Source: Leucobacter insecticola
GTDB taxonomy: Bacteria; Actinomycetota; Actinomycetes; Actinomycetales; Microbacteriaceae
Reading direction: 5' to 3'
Assembly: GCF_011382965.1 (NCBI RefSeq)
Contig: NZ_CP049934.1
Coordinates: forward strand, 2,542,001 to 2,606,000
Length of the DNA: 64,000 nucleotides
Shown here: positions 20,389-30,548 of the stretch, piece after piece
Numbering within the stretch: position 1 is the stretch's first letter
How the letters are laid out: each line of letters opens with the position of its first letter
Notes under the pieces: model-generated
What the model was told of the DNA's origin: nothing
The model's input: the letters and a program-made list of their open reading frames with translations, nothing else
Databases searched by the model: none
Program-made: the position numbers and the translations under genes

Positions 20389-20822
20389 CCACCCCTGCCC
20401 AGCACTCCCCCGCAGCACCGCGATCAGGCCCGCGGGAGTATGCACGCACGCACTGGCGGCTCGCGGCACTCGCATTTGCGATCGACGCCGCGCTTGTTAC
20501 ACTTTTTGCGGCTCTCGGCCGCAGCAGTCACGCTCGCGAGGCCACGCTCCTGGGTCTGTGGCAAACCGCCTGGCCGTTTCTTTGCGCGCTCGCGCTGATC
20601 TGGATATCGGCACGAGTCTCTAAACGCCCGTTTGCTCCGATCAAGTCAGGTCTCTCGGTGTGGTTTGGCACAGCGGCCGTCGGGCTGCTGCTGCGCGGTC
20701 TCACCGGCGGAGGCGTGGCGTTTCCCTTCGTGCTGGTAACGCTTGGAGCGCTCGGGGTGTTCCTCGTCGGATGGCGGATCATCGCGCAGCTGATCCTGCG
20801 GATCGCCGCGCGACCGCGCTAG
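20385..20822 (+). CDS. DUF3054-family membrane protein
   Basis: 145 residues with four predicted membrane helices and the family pattern RSSHAREATLLGLWQTAWPF near the first loop. Function unknown. Its ATG overlaps the hisN stop, so it is translated with hisN. Confidence 0.8.
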   Translation: MTTPAQHSPAAPRSGPREYARTHWRLAALAFAIDAALVTLFAALGRSSHAREATLLGLWQTAWPFLCALALIWISARVSKRPFAPIKSGLSVWFGTAAVGLLLRGLTGGGVAFPFVLVTLGALGVFLVGWRIIAQLILRIAARPR

Positions 20823-20834
20823 TGGTGTGTCTCC

Positions 20835-21833
20835 CTACTCGGCGAGCCTCGCGAGCGTCTCCGCAACGCGGTTGGAGAATCCCCACTCGTTGTCGTACCA
20901 GGAAGACACCTTTACGTGGCGTCCATCCACCCGAACGAGGCCGGAGTCGAAGATCGACGAGGCGGGGTTGCCCACAATGTCAGTGGAGACCAGCGGATCC
21001 TCCGAATACTCGAGAATGCCCCGCAGTCGCCCCTCGGCAGCTTCGCGGTAGGCATTCTTGATTTCGTCGACCGTCACATCTCGGCCCACATTCGCGGTCA
21101 GCTCCACGATCGAACCGACAGGAACCGGCACACGAATTGAGTCGCCGCTGAGCCGGCCATCAAGCTCTGGCAATACCTTGCCGATCGCGCGCGCGGCCCC
21201 GGTCGATGCGGGAACAATGTTGAGTGCCGCGGCTCGGGCTCGGCGCGCGTCTGCGTGAGGGCCGTCGACGAGGTTCTGATCCTGTGTGTAAGCGTGCACC
21301 GTCATCATGAAGCCCTGCTCAATCTCAGCGAGCTGATGCAGCACCTGCGCGAGCGGCGCGAGCGCGTTCGTGGTGCAGGAAGCATTGGAGATCACAAAGT
21401 CGCGACTGGGCACGTAGGCTTCCTCGTTTACGCCGCGCACCAGCGTGACGTCTGAACCGGAGGATGGCGCGCTCACGAGCACGCGGCGGGCACCAGCATC
21501 AAGGTGCGCACGGGCGTCTTTCGCCTTGGTGAAGCGACCGGTTGCTTCGAGCACCACGTCAACTCCAAGCTCACCCCAGGGCAGTTTCGCAGGATCCCGC
21601 TCGGCAAGAGTCTTGATTCGCCGCTCCCCCACAATCAGCTCATCACCATCAACGCTCATGCGCTCGGCGGGGCGTCCGTAGACGGAATCGAAGTTGTAGA
21701 GCTGCGCGAGAACTGCGCCGTCGGTGAGATCGTTGACGGCGACGAGCTCCAGATCGCTCGACTGCTCGATCAGTGCGCGCAGCACTCCCCTGCCGATTCG
21801 CCCAAAACCACTGATTGCAATACGACCACTCAT
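20835..21833 (-). CDS. gap: Glyceraldehyde-3-phosphate dehydrogenase
   Basis: Glycolytic oxidation of glyceraldehyde 3-phosphate to 1,3-bisphosphoglycerate. 332 residues from ATG 21833. NAD-binding GFGRIGRGVLRAL near residue 9, catalytic Cys in SNASCTTNALAP near residue 150, and the substrate-binding ASTGAARAIGKVLPELDGRL. The usual second Cys of SCTTNCLAP is Ala here. The residue pattern VAVNDLTD indicates NAD use. A single gene; an upstream in-frame extension to 21902 has no ribosome-binding site. Confidence 0.95.
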   Translation of the reverse strand: MSGRIAISGFGRIGRGVLRALIEQSSDLELVAVNDLTDGAVLAQLYNFDSVYGRPAERMSVDGDELIVGERRIKTLAERDPAKLPWGELGVDVVLEATGRFTKAKDARAHLDAGARRVLVSAPSSGSDVTLVRGVNEEAYVPSRDFVISNASCTTNALAPLAQVLHQLAEIEQGFMMTVHAYTQDQNLVDGPHADARRARAAALNIVPASTGAARAIGKVLPELDGRLSGDSIRVPVPVGSIVELTANVGRDVTVDEIKNAYREAAEGRLRGILEYSEDPLVSTDIVGNPASSIFDSGLVRVDGRHVKVSSWYDNEWGFSNRVAETLARLAE

Positions 21834-21945
21834 GTCGATCCTTTCGTCCAGGCACCAGGATCCCGCACCCTGGCACTCTCCCGCCAGTGGCATCAATGCC
21901 ACCTATCGAAAGGATCTCGCCAAGTTGCTCTTCTAGCCAGGATGC

Positions 21946-22890
21946 CTATTCCCCGCGGGTGAACGCCCGCCGATACTCGGATGGCGTCGTACCGAGCACC
22001 CGCCGGAAGTGCAGCCGCAGATTCGCGCTCGTTCCGAGCCCGACCGCCGTCGCCACCGCGTCGATCCCGAGCTCACTGTTTTCGAGAAGTTCGCGCGCAA
22101 GATCGAGACGTGCGCGCATCACCCACTGCATCGGGGTGTACCCGGTTTCCTCAGTAAAGTGCCGCGAGAGGGTTCGCTCTGAGACTCGGGCGTGCCGTGC
22201 GAGGAGCCCAATAGTGATCGGCTCGTGCAATCGGTGCAGCACCCACTCGCGGGTCTCCGCCAACCGGTCACCGCTCTGCACTTTGGGTACGGAGCGGCGC
22301 ACGAACTGCCCCTGCCCGCCGCTGCGATACGGCGCCGCCACGAGGCGTCTGGCGGCGTGGTTCGCAGCGGCCATGCCAAGATCCGCGCGCAAAATGTGCA
22401 GACACAGGTCGATCCCGGAAGCCGCCCCGGCTGAAGTCAGCACGGACCCCTCATCAACAAACAGCACACTCTCGTCGACCTGCACCTCAGGGAACTGCGC
22501 TGCAAAAATCTGCGCGTAGTGCCAGTGCGTCGTCGCGCGCTTGCCGTCGAGCAGCCCCGTCGCCGCGAGCGCGAACGCGCCGGTCGAGATCGCCGCGAGC
22601 CGCACTCCTCGCTCGTGCGCACGCACGAGGGCGTCGAGCAGGATCTGGGGCGGGCGGTCCCGATCCGGATGCCTGGTGCCGGGGAGGAAGATGAGATCCG
22701 CATCGTCAAGCGCCTCAAGCCCCTGATCGACGGCGTAGGAGAGCCCGTCGCCACCCGGAACAAGCCCGGGCTCGATCCCGCACACACGCACCTCGAAGGG
22801 CATACTCGCGCGGGTCGTGAACACCTGTGCAGGGATTCCCACGTCGAGAGGTTTTGCGCCCTCGCGCACCACGACGGCGACCTTCTTCAT
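21946..22890 (-). CDS. GlxA-type AraC regulator
   Basis: 314 residues from ATG 22890: an N-terminal DJ-1/PfpI-like domain (KKVAVVVREGAKPLDVGIPAQVF; ISTGAFALAATGLLDGKRATTHW) and a C-terminal AraC DNA-binding domain (two helix-turn-helices around RTLSRHFTEETGYTPMQWV and IDAVATAVGLGTSANLRLHFRR). The elbow position usually Cys in CTGA is Ser here, so it is not a protease. Ligand and targets unknown. Confidence 0.9.
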   Translation of the reverse strand: MKKVAVVVREGAKPLDVGIPAQVFTTRASMPFEVRVCGIEPGLVPGGDGLSYAVDQGLEALDDADLIFLPGTRHPDRDRPPQILLDALVRAHERGVRLAAISTGAFALAATGLLDGKRATTHWHYAQIFAAQFPEVQVDESVLFVDEGSVLTSAGAASGIDLCLHILRADLGMAAANHAARRLVAAPYRSGGQGQFVRRSVPKVQSGDRLAETREWVLHRLHEPITIGLLARHARVSERTLSRHFTEETGYTPMQWVMRARLDLARELLENSELGIDAVATAVGLGTSANLRLHFRRVLGTTPSEYRRAFTRGE

Positions 22891-23103
22891 GTGTTCAAGC
22901 CTACTCGCGGCGGAGCTTTGACTCGTCGATCTATGTGTTGTGTTTGAGTTGCAGCGCACGATCGAGCGCCGCAAGCACCGCAGCGACACTTAGCACAGTG
23001 TTCAACCACATCGGAAGGCCGAGTGTCGGCAATTCACTGCCGGTGCCGAGATTGCGTTTCACCGCCGAGGTGGCGGTTAGGAACTGCAACCTCGGCAGTA
23101 AAA

Positions 23104-23127
23104 TGCAACCTCAGTGGTGAGGTTGCA
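23104..23127 (-). terminator. Likely ssrA terminator
   Basis: TGCAACCTCA (23104-23113), GTGG, TGAGGTTGCA (23118-23127): a perfect 10-bp stem followed on the minus strand by TTTTACTG. It is about 100 bp beyond the tmRNA 3' end. A related TGCAACCTCGG copy at 23086-23096 makes the area repetitive. Otherwise the 340-bp gap 22891-23230 shows no gene. Confidence 0.6.
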
Positions 23128-23159
23128 GTCTCGGTCACACGAGATGGATCTGTTTCGAC

Positions 23160-23197
23160 GCGAGGATCCTGCGACTCCTTCGGAGCGGAGGATGACG
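23160..23197. repeat. Dispersed hairpin repeat, copy A
   Basis: GCGAGGATCCTGCGACTC (23160-23177) followed by TTCGGAGCGGAGGATGAC, which folds as a hairpin (ATCCT-CG-CTCC against GGAG-CG-AGGAT). The same 18 bases recur exactly at 42631-42648, again followed by AGGATGAC. Confidence 0.6.
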
Positions 23198-23230
23198 GAG
23201 TGTCGACAACTCAGTGTGTGATGCAAATCG

Positions 23231-23600
23231 TGGAGCCGCGGGGAATCGAACCCCGGTCCACTTCGATGATTCCATGCCTTCTACGGGTGTAGTTCGTGAA
23301 AACGTTCTACTTGGCCCCGCCCTTTGCCACGAACACCTAGTGCGACAGGCCCAGTCTCAGTAAAAGTCCCGGCGTGCCCTGAAACACAACACACCAGCAA
23401 GCCTCCTAGATGACGTCAGGAAAACCGGGGCGGAGGCACATCCGGCCTGACGGACTCGGTCTCGTGCTTAGGCAGCGAGAGCGAAGTCGGTGCGCTTAGC
23501 GTTGGCACCTATAGTTTGCGAAGGGCGTTAACGAGATAACTCCGCATCCTCGACCCGCTTCTCACAGTCTCAAATCGACGTGTCGAAACCGATCGGCCCC
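23231..23600 (-). ncRNA. ssrA: Transfer-messenger RNA (tmRNA)
   Basis: Rescues stalled ribosomes with SmpB. The 5' end GGGGCCG (23600-23594) pairs with the 3' CGGCTCC (to 23232), discriminator A at 23231; the T-arm GGACCGGGGTTCGATTCC lies just before it. The CCA is not encoded. The tag frame at 23506-23468 reads ANAKRTDFALAA followed by TAA, a normal degradation tag ending in ALAA-type residues. Located two genes from smpB. Confidence 0.96.
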
Positions 23601-23698
23601 AAGTTTGGAGCATTCACATCACACACTGTTGAGTTGTCGATTCCGGGCGAGCCCGGCTTTACAGCGTACCACGGCCTACACGGAGAAAGCAGCCCAAA

Positions 23699-24936
23699 TC
23701 AGCCCCGCGCGCGCGGCACCAAGCGCTCCAACTGCGTCACGTGCGCCGGGGTGAGCTCTTCGATCGAAGAGACCTCCAGCAACTTCATCGTCCGCACCAC
23801 TTGACCGGCGAGGATTTCAATCGCGCGGTCCACTCCCTCACGGCCACCGGCCATCAGCCCGTACAGATACGCGCGCCCGATCAGCGTGAACTTCGCCCCC
23901 ATCGCGATCGACGCAACAATATCGGCGCCGTTCATGATGCCCGTGTCGATCGTAATCTCGGTGTCTTTACCCACCTCACGCACCACCTCTGGCAGCAGGT
24001 GGAACGGGATCGGCGCCCGGTCGAGCTGCCGCCCGCCATGGTTCGAGAGGATAATGCCGTCAACACCAAGGTCGGCCAGCTTCTTCGAATCCTCGAGGTT
24101 TTGCACCCCCTTGACCACAAGCTTGCCGGGCCACATGCTTCGAATGATCTCCAGATCATCGAAGGAGATCGAGGGATCCATCGCAGAATCAAGCAGCTCA
24201 CCGACCGTTCCGCCTGTCGTTGAGAGCGACGCAAACTCCAGCTTTGGCGTGGTCAGAAAGTCCCACCACCACCAGGGCCGTGGGATCGCGTTCGCGATCG
24301 TTCCGATGCTCAGCTGGGGCGGGATCGAGAAGCCATTGCGCGCATCACGCAGACGCGCACCGGCCACGGGGTGTCGACCGTGAACATGAGGGTGTCAAAG
24401 CCGGCCGCGGCGGCCCGCTCAACTAGCCCGTAGCTGATCTCGCGCTGACGCATCACGTAGAGTTGGAACCAGTTGCGACCGTGAGGATTCTCTGCTTTGA
24501 CGTCCTCAATAGAGGTCGTGCCTAGAGTTGACAGCGTGAATGGGATCCCCGCGGCACCGGCAGCCCCGGCCCCGGCGATCTCACCTTCAGTCTGCATGAG
24601 TCGCGTGAAACCGGTTGGCGCGATCCCGAATGGCAATGCAGAGGGCCCTCCAAACACCGTGGTGCTCGTGTCCACCGTTGAAACATCACGAAGTATCGAC
24701 GGATGAAACTCGACGTCTTCAAACGCCTGACGCGCCCGCGACAGGGACAGCTCACCCTCGGCGGATCCGTCGGTGTAGTCGAAAGCTGCAGCCGGGGTGC
24801 GCCGCTTGGCGATGCGGCGCAGATCGTAGATGGTGAGCGCACTATCGAGTCGGCGCTTCTTGCCGTTGAATTGCGGCTTCTTGAACTGCATCAGATCGAG
24901 CAGCTCAGCGGGTTTGGGGATCTGGCGTTTGACCAT
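23699..24936 (-). pseudogene. FMN-dependent alpha-hydroxy-acid dehydrogenase, frameshifted
   Basis: L-lactate dehydrogenase/glycolate oxidase family. From ATG 24936: [17 protein letters not shown] (FMN-binding), then a frame change at GGGG 24368-24371, then the catalytic His region [13 protein letters not shown]. Adding one C on the coding strand restores [19 protein letters not shown] and a 412-residue protein of normal length. Substrate is probably L-lactate (LldD) but relatives with other hydroxy acids exist. The break is probably an assembly error. It separates ssrA from smpB. Confidence 0.88.
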
Positions 24937-24972
24937 GTCACACAGCCTACTCCGCCGCGAGCTCAGGCGGGC

Positions 24973-25449
24973 CTACTCCCCCAGATGTTTACGAGCAGAG
25001 ATGGCCCGTTCTGCCTCGCGGCGATCCTGACGCTCGCGTAGCGTCTGCCGCTTGTCGTATTCCTTCTTGCCCTTTGCGAGGGCAATCTCGACCTTTGCGC
25101 GGCCGTCCAGGAAGTACAGCCGCAGGGGCACGATCGTCAAGCCGCCCTCGCGGGTCTTTTGGTACAGCTTGTCGATCTCGTGGCGGTGCAACAGCAGCTT
25201 ACGCTTGCGCCTGGGGGCGTGATTCGTCCAGGAGCCGTTGAGGTACTCGGGAATGTACGCGGCATCAAGCCACGCCTCGCCGCGCTCGATAAAGACGTAG
25301 CCGTCGACAAGTGACGCCCGTCCCATGCGCAGCGACTTCACCTCGCTGCCGGTGAGCACCATACCCGCCTCGTAGGTGTCGATAATCAGGTACTCATGCC
25401 GAGCCTTCTTGTTGGAGGCGATCAGCTTTTCGCCGGTCTCCTTTGGCAT
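24973..25449 (-). CDS. smpB: SsrA-binding protein
   Basis: 158 residues from ATG 25449. Binds tmRNA and the ribosome for trans-translation. Conserved pieces: [52 protein letters not shown] [29 protein letters not shown] and the basic C-terminal tail with [22 protein letters not shown]. Downstream of ftsX on the same strand, as in other actinobacteria. Confidence 0.97.
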   Translation of the reverse strand: MPKETGEKLIASNKKARHEYLIIDTYEAGMVLTGSEVKSLRMGRASLVDGYVFIERGEAWLDAAYIPEYLNGSWTNHAPRRKRKLLLHRHEIDKLYQKTREGGLTIVPLRLYFLDGRAKVEIALAKGKKEYDKRQTLRERQDRREAERAISARKHLGE

Positions 25450-25507
25450 GGTCCCGTCCTTCCGATTTTGCGCGAAAATCTAGCCTACCGGAAACAGCGC
25501 CGACAGC

Positions 25508-25579
25508 TCAGCCGGTACTCACACGTCAGCCGGTGAAAAAGGTCTGTTTCTGACCGGCTGAGCGGTGAGCACCGGCTGA
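25508..25579. repeat. Nested double inverted repeat between ftsX and smpB
   Basis: TCAGCCGGT at 25508-25516 and 25526-25534, ACCGGCTGA at 25553-25561 and 25571-25579: forward, forward, reverse, reverse with an 18-nt AT-rich centre and 18-bp spacing within both pairs. The outer arms extend (TCAGCCGGTaCTCA with TGAGcACCGGCTGA). Same layout as the 5150-5219 element, different motif. It lies in the 152-bp gap downstream of ftsX and upstream of smpB on the same strand. Confidence 0.7.
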
Positions 25580-25601
25580 CATGCCAAGAACTCGACCCGC
25601 G

Positions 25602-26515
25602 CTACACCCGCAGGTATCTGGTGATCGCAATCTTCGCCGCGATCGAGGACAGGATCACACCCACGAGGATCAGGATCGGCGGCACAATCAGGGACTGTTC
25701 GACCGTAATGTAGCTTGTGAACGGGACCTCGGTCACCAAGAAGTCCTGCACAAAGAACTTTACGATCGCGACCGACGCAGCGCCCGCGAGCACAGCACCG
25801 ATCAGCGCCGCGATAATGCCCTCCAAGATGAACGGCGTCTGGATGAAGCGGTTTGATGCCCCACCAGGCGCATGATCCCAATCTCCCGCCTCCGCGAAAA
25901 TGCGGAGAGGCGGATCGTTGTCGAGATGAGGAGCATCGCTGCGACCAGCATCAGGCCAGCGACCGCAATGGCCGTGTAGCTTGCGACGCCGAGGAACAGG
26001 AAGATCCGGTCGAGCAGGCTGCGCTGATCCGACACACTCTGTACGCCAGGAATCCCCGCAAAGGTTTCCTTGATGATGTCAGAGCGCGAGGGGTCTTTCA
26101 GCTTGATCCAAAAGGTCTGATTCAGCTGCTCGGGCTTGGTGATGTCCACAATGGGGTTACCCTCGAACTGCTTCGTGAACTCGTCAAATGCCTCGTCGTG
26201 GGTGACGAAGAAGTAGTCCTCGATATACGGCTTGAGTGTGTCTGAGTTCAGCGCATCCTCAACGGCAGTAATCTCGTCTTCGCCGGCATCGCTTCCCGCA
26301 CATGTCGCACTCTGGTCGTAGTCGGTGCAGAGGTAGACCGCGACCTGCGCCCGGTCGTACCAGAAGGTCTTCATCTGCTGCACCTGCAGCTGCATGATGA
26401 TCGCGGTGCCCACGAAAGTGAGCGACACGAACGTCACAAGGATCACCGAAATGACCACCGACATATTCCGGCGAAGTCCACTCCATACTTCGCCGAGCAC
26501 CAGGCCAACCCTCAT
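25602..26515 (-). pseudogene. ftsX: Cell division protein FtsX, frameshifted
   Basis: Membrane partner of FtsE that couples ATP hydrolysis to peptidoglycan hydrolases at division. The frame starts at 26515, overlapping the ftsE stop. N-terminal helix SVVISVILVTFVSLTFVGTAI, a large extracellular domain (about residues 45-170) and helices after it; the last helices are one frame over from 25859-25862 (CCCC; GGGG on the coding strand). One more G restores LVGASNRFIQTPFILEGIIAAL and a 304-residue protein. Almost certainly an assembly error in a conserved gene. Confidence 0.92.
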
Positions 26516-27720
26516 CGCACCGGCCCCACATCCGTCTCGTCGTCGTTGTCTTTGCGGTTCAGTCCGAGATGCTCGGCAAGGCTGCCAGTCTCAGACATTT
26601 GAAGCGGATCCAGCGGTTTGCCCGGCTCAAGGAAAGCCGGAATGCGCCGGCCGGTCGGGTCCTCCGCACGCCTGGTCTCATCGAGATCCTCTTCGTTGTC
26701 GCCGAAAGGATTGGGCTCCTCGAACACGGAAGCCGCAACCGGCTGAGCGGGCTGAATCGGAGGTGCGAGGGGCTCGGCGGATTCCGCCGCGGCTTGCTGG
26801 GCCGCGCGCTGCCGCGCTGCCTCCTGCGCCGCAAGCGCCTCGGCCATGGGAATCGCTGCCGACTGCGTCTGCTGAACGGGAGGCGTTTGAGTCGGCTGTG
26901 CGACGGGCTGCTGAGCAGCACCGCCCTGCGACGCGACCGGTGTACCGTCCGGCTGCAATGCGGCCCGCACCACTGCCTCGCTCGTGCGCAGCACCTGCGC
27001 CCCAGCCTCAGAAAGGTCCGCGATCGGGATCGAGGCGGTCTCGCCGTAGCCACCGCCCTGTTCGTCACGCACGACAACGCCCTGAGAAAGCTCAACCACG
27101 CGCTGCTGCATGATGTCAACGAAGGTCGCCTCGTGCGTCGCCATCACGACGGTGGTTCCTGCCGCGTTGATCGCCCGCAGCAACTGCATGATGCCAAGAC
27201 TGGTCGCAGGATCGAGGTTACCCGTCGGCTCGTCAGCGAGCAGGATCGCGGGTTTGTTTACGATCGCGCGCGCAATCGCCACGCGCTGCTGTTCGCCGCC
27301 GGACAGCTCGTGCGGGAAGCGCTTCGCCTTGTTCGCAAGCCCCACCATCTCGAGAGTGTCCGGCACTGCTTCCTGGATGAAGCCGCGCGACTTGCCGATC
27401 ACCTGCAGCGTGAACGCGACATTGTCGTACACCGTCTTGTTCTGCAGCAGGCGGAAGTCTTGGAACACCGTTCCCAAGCTGCGGCGGAAGTAGGGCACCT
27501 TACGCGAGGAGATCTTGCTCAGGTCTTGCCCAAGCACGTGGATCGATCCAACGCTCGGCTGATCCTCGCGCAGAATCAATCGCAGACAACTTGACTTCCC
27601 GGATCCGGAAGCGCCGACGATGAAGACGAACTCGCCACGGTCGACCTTCAGGTCGATACCGTCGAGCGCGGGCTTCGCGGTGCCCCGGTACTTTTTGGTG
27701 ACGTTCTCAAAGAGGATCAT
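26512..27720 (-). CDS. ftsE: Cell division ATP-binding protein FtsE with long C-terminal tail
   Basis: 402 residues. The first 225 are a complete FtsE: Walker [11 protein letters not shown]-loop in [10 protein letters not shown], signature [15 protein letters not shown], Walker [12 protein letters not shown], His switch [10 protein letters not shown]. The remaining 175 residues are a low-complexity Pro/Gln/Ala-rich stretch ([16 protein letters not shown] and similar) followed by an acidic end with charged runs ([13 protein letters not shown]). E. coli FtsE is about 222 residues, so the tail is an addition, perhaps a flexible cytoplasmic linker that binds other division proteins. In an operon with ftsX (4-bp overlap). 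Confidence 0.95.
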   Translation of the reverse strand: MILFENVTKKYRGTAKPALDGIDLKVDRGEFVFIVGASGSGKSSCLRLILREDQPSVGSIHVLGQDLSKISSRKVPYFRRSLGTVFQDFRLLQNKTVYDNVAFTLQVIGKSRGFIQEAVPDTLEMVGLANKAKRFPHELSGGEQQRVAIARAIVNKPAILLADEPTGNLDPATSLGIMQLLRAINAAGTTVVMATHEATFVDIMQQRVVELSQGVVVRDEQGGGYGETASIPIADLSEAGAQVLRTSEAVVRAALQPDGTPVASQGGAAQQPVAQPTQTPPVQQTQSAAIPMAEALAAQEAARQRAAQQAAAESAEPLAPPIQPAQPVAASVFEEPNPFGDNEEDLDETRRAEDPTGRRIPAFLEPGKPLDPLQMSETGSLAEHLGLNRKDNDDETDVGPVR

Positions 27721-27788
27721 GACGACTCGACAATACGCCCGAACGCTGAGGGGGCAACTCAGGCGCGCGGGTAATTTCTGAGCCTGAA

Positions 27789-28901
27789 TTAGCCCTGATT
27801 CTGAGCGAGCGAGCGCCAGCGGATCCCCGCCGCAATAAACCCGTCGATCTCACCATCAAACACGTTCTGCGGGTTATTCACTTCAAACTCGGTGCGCAGG
27901 TCCTTGACCATTTGATACGGCGCCAGCACGTAGCTGCGCATCTGGTCCCCCCAGCTCGCCGTGATGTTGCCGGCAAGCTCCTTCTTCTTCGCGGCATCCT
28001 GTTCGCGCTGCAGGATCAACAGCCTCGACTGCAGCACGCGCATGGCAGCGGCGCGGTTTTGGATCTGGCTCTTCTCGTTCTGCATCGAGACGACCGTACC
28101 GGTCGGAAGGTGGGTAATGCGCACCGCCGAATCGGTCGTGTTAACCGACTGCCCTCCGGGGCCGCTCGAGCGATACACGTCGACGCGAATGTCGTTCTCC
28201 GGGATCTCGACCGACTCCGCCTCGGGCATCAGCGGGATCACCTCGACCGCCGCGAAACTCGTTTGGCGTTTTCCCGCGGAGTTAAAGGGGCTCATGCGCA
28301 CGAGCCGGTGCGTCCCCGCCTCGACCGAGAGCGTGCCGAAGGCGTAGGGGGCATCAAATTCGATCGTTGTCGACTTGATCCCCGCCTCTTCGGCGTAGCT
28401 CGTCTCCATCACCGTGACCTTGTGGCCGTGCTGCTCGCCCCAGCGCAAATACATGCGCTGCAACATTTCTGCGAAGTCGGCGGCATCAACGCCCCCGGCA
28501 CCCGCGCGGATCGTCATCACGGCCGAATACTCGTCGTACTCTCCCGAGAGCATCGTCTGTACCTCGAGGTCCTGCACCAGAGCCTCGATCGCGGCGATCT
28601 CTTCGGTCGCCTCGACCGCCGATTCCTGATCCTCGGCCTCAAGCGCGAGTTCCACCAGCACTTCAAGGTCGTCAAGACGCGAGGCGAGAGTGCGGAGCCG
28701 CTTCACCTGCGCTTGGCGGTGACTGAGCCCGCTAGTGACAACCTGAGCTGCCGCGGGATCGTCCCACAGGTCAGGAGCCGCAGCCTGCTCTTCAAGCTCG
28801 GCGATCTCGCGATCAAGCTTCGGGAGATCCATCACCGCGGCAATGTCGGCGTAGGTAGCGCGAAGCGCGCGGATGCGTGAGGTGAAATCAAGTTCGAGCA
28901 T
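27789..28901 (-). CDS. prfB: Peptide chain release factor 2
   Basis: Recognises UAA and UGA stop codons. 370 residues from ATG 28901, one continuous frame, so there is no programmed frameshift as in E. coli. Visible: RF2 anticodon-like tripeptide SPF in [11 protein letters not shown] and the peptidyl-hydrolysis motif GGQ in [16 protein letters not shown] near residue 245. The conserved GAGGVDAxDWA motif reads [11 protein letters not shown], a conservative change. Conserved position upstream of ftsE. Confidence 0.97.
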   Translation of the reverse strand: MLELDFTSRIRALRATYADIAAVMDLPKLDREIAELEEQAAAPDLWDDPAAAQVVTSGLSHRQAQVKRLRTLASRLDDLEVLVELALEAEDQESAVEATEEIAAIEALVQDLEVQTMLSGEYDEYSAVMTIRAGAGGVDAADFAEMLQRMYLRWGEQHGHKVTVMETSYAEEAGIKSTTIEFDAPYAFGTLSVEAGTHRLVRMSPFNSAGKRQTSFAAVEVIPLMPEAESVEIPENDIRVDVYRSSGPGGQSVNTTDSAVRITHLPTGTVVSMQNEKSQIQNRAAAMRVLQSRLLILQREQDAAKKKELAGNITASWGDQMRSYVLAPYQMVKDLRTEFEVNNPQNVFDGEIDGFIAAGIRWRSLAQNQG

Positions 28902-28947
28902 GATCCTTAAACCTTACCCCGCCGCGCTTCGCGCCCGCCGCAGAGCC

Positions 28948-30363
28948 TCACTCGACCTCTGCGTCCTCCGGGATCTTGTTGTAGCCGGTGACGGGCTGAA
29001 TCTCGTCGAACGCGGCCACCTTCCGCTTGAAGCCCTTAGTGAGGTAGATCAGGTAGGCGAAACCGATCGCGGTCCAGATCACGCCGCCAATGAGCGCGTC
29101 AAGGTGCAGGTTCGCCCACAGGAGCCCCGTCAGCAGCATGCCGATCCCGGGCATCACAATGAACTTGAAAATATCGGGGAAGGTGTGTCGGCGGCCCTTG
29201 CGGATCGCAAACCATGCGATCACCGAGATGTTCACAAACGTGAACGCGATCAGCGCGCCGTAGTTGATAAACGCGGCGATCATTTCGAGCGTGAAGGCCG
29301 CGGCCAGCAGGCAGATCGCGCCGGTGAGCACGATGTTGAAGGTCGGGGTGTGGGTGCGCGGGTTGATGTAGCCAAAGAACTTCTTCGGCAGCACGCTGTT
29401 ACGACCCATCACGAGCAGCATGCGCGACACCGAGGCGTGAGAAGCGAGTCCCGAGGCGAGCGTCGCCGCAAAGCCCGCCGCCGTGAGGACGGCCTTCAGC
29501 ACGTCACCGCCAACAAACTCGCCGATCAACGGCAGGGTACTGTCTTCGATGAACTGCTGGTCCCCGCCGGGCGCAAACACGTTCCAATCGCCGAAACGCA
29601 GCTGGGTGAAGTAACCGGCAACGAGGAAGATCGCGCCGCCGAGCAGCACGGTCAAGAGGATCGCGCGCGGGACAATCTTCGGAGTTTTCGCTTCTTCGAC
29701 ATACATGGTCACCGCGTCAAACCCGATGAACGAGAAGCACACGATCGTGGCACCCGTGAGCACCGCGCTCATCGTCACACCCTCGTGGAAGAACGGCGTC
29801 ATCGAAGCAACCGTGCCAGCGCCCTCGCCACCCTGCAGCTGCGCCCACACCATCACGACGAACACGATCATGACAACGATCGAGAACACCAGCAGGATCC
29901 CGTTCACATTCGAGGTGCCGCGCATCGTCAGGTAGATGATCCCGGTCACAAAGATGCAGTAGAGCACTACCCAGACCCAGCCCGGGATATCGGGGAACAC
30001 AGCTTCGAGGTAGCTGCGGATAATGAGGCAGTTCACCATCGGTAGCAGCATGTAGTCGATGAGCGAGGTCCAGCCGACCATGAAGCCAACATTCGGGTGG
30101 ATCGACTCACGCACATAGGTGTACGCGGATCCCGCGCTCGGGATCGCACCCGACATCTTGCCGTAGCTCACGGCAGTGAACACCATCACAATGAGAGCGA
30201 CAAGGTACGCCAACGGCACCACATTGTTCGTGTCTCTGGCAACCATGCCGAACGTGTCGAACACCACCGTGGGTGTCATGTATCCGAGTCCCAGACCGAC
30301 AATGGCCCAGAGTCCCAGATTTCGTTTGAGCGTGCCACCCTTTGACTTGACGGGTGCAGTCAT
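28948..30363 (-). CDS. APC-superfamily amino acid/polyamine permease
   Basis: 471 residues from ATG 30363 (site GAGGAGA, 6 nt upstream), with about twelve membrane helices. The N-terminus GLWAIVGLGLGYMTPTVVFDTFG is the APC helix-1 motif and FSFIGFDAVTMYVEEAKTP the conserved helix 6 region. It resembles PuuP-type putrescine importers, and it lies next to potABCD and an aminotransferase, so a polyamine or amino acid substrate is likely. A 30-bp extension to 30393 has no ribosome-binding site. Confidence 0.85.
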   Translation of the reverse strand: MTAPVKSKGGTLKRNLGLWAIVGLGLGYMTPTVVFDTFGMVARDTNNVVPLAYLVALIVMVFTAVSYGKMSGAIPSAGSAYTYVRESIHPNVGFMVGWTSLIDYMLLPMVNCLIIRSYLEAVFPDIPGWVWVVLYCIFVTGIIYLTMRGTSNVNGILLVFSIVVMIVFVVMVWAQLQGGEGAGTVASMTPFFHEGVTMSAVLTGATIVCFSFIGFDAVTMYVEEAKTPKIVPRAILLTVLLGGAIFLVAGYFTQLRFGDWNVFAPGGDQQFIEDSTLPLIGEFVGGDVLKAVLTAAGFAATLASGLASHASVSRMLLVMGRNSVLPKKFFGYINPRTHTPTFNIVLTGAICLLAAAFTLEMIAAFINYGALIAFTFVNISVIAWFAIRKGRRHTFPDIFKFIVMPGIGMLLTGLLWANLHLDALIGGVIWTAIGFAYLIYLTKGFKRKVAAFDEIQPVTGYNKIPEDAEVE

Positions 30364-30488
30364 AGCTATCTCCTCGTATTGGAGTTCACACACGAGGAGG
30401 TATCAGCGCCCCGTTGCAACATGAAATGCGTGGGCGCTGTTGCCCACAGGGTTTATTTTCCACCCCTGAAGACTCGAATGCAAAACGA

Positions 30489-30541
30489 AACGCGCCGCCG
30501 AACCCACATTCCGTGGATTCTGCGGCGCGTTCGCACTCCCG
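30489..30541 (-). terminator. Terminator after the pot operon
   Basis: AACGCGCCGC (30489-30498) and GCGGCGCGTT (30532-30541) form a 10-bp stem, followed on the minus strand by TCGTTTTGC. It lies 8 bp after the potC stop, so it ends the pot transcript. Confidence 0.8.
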
Positions 30542-30548
30542 GGAAACG

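Noticed and set aside
21868..21895. CIRCE-like element upstream of gap
   Set aside because: Only TGGCACTC resembles one arm; the second arm does not match GAGTGCTAA.
28826..28901. Programmed frameshift in prfB
   Set aside because: The frame is continuous from the ATG; no in-frame UGA near codon 26.
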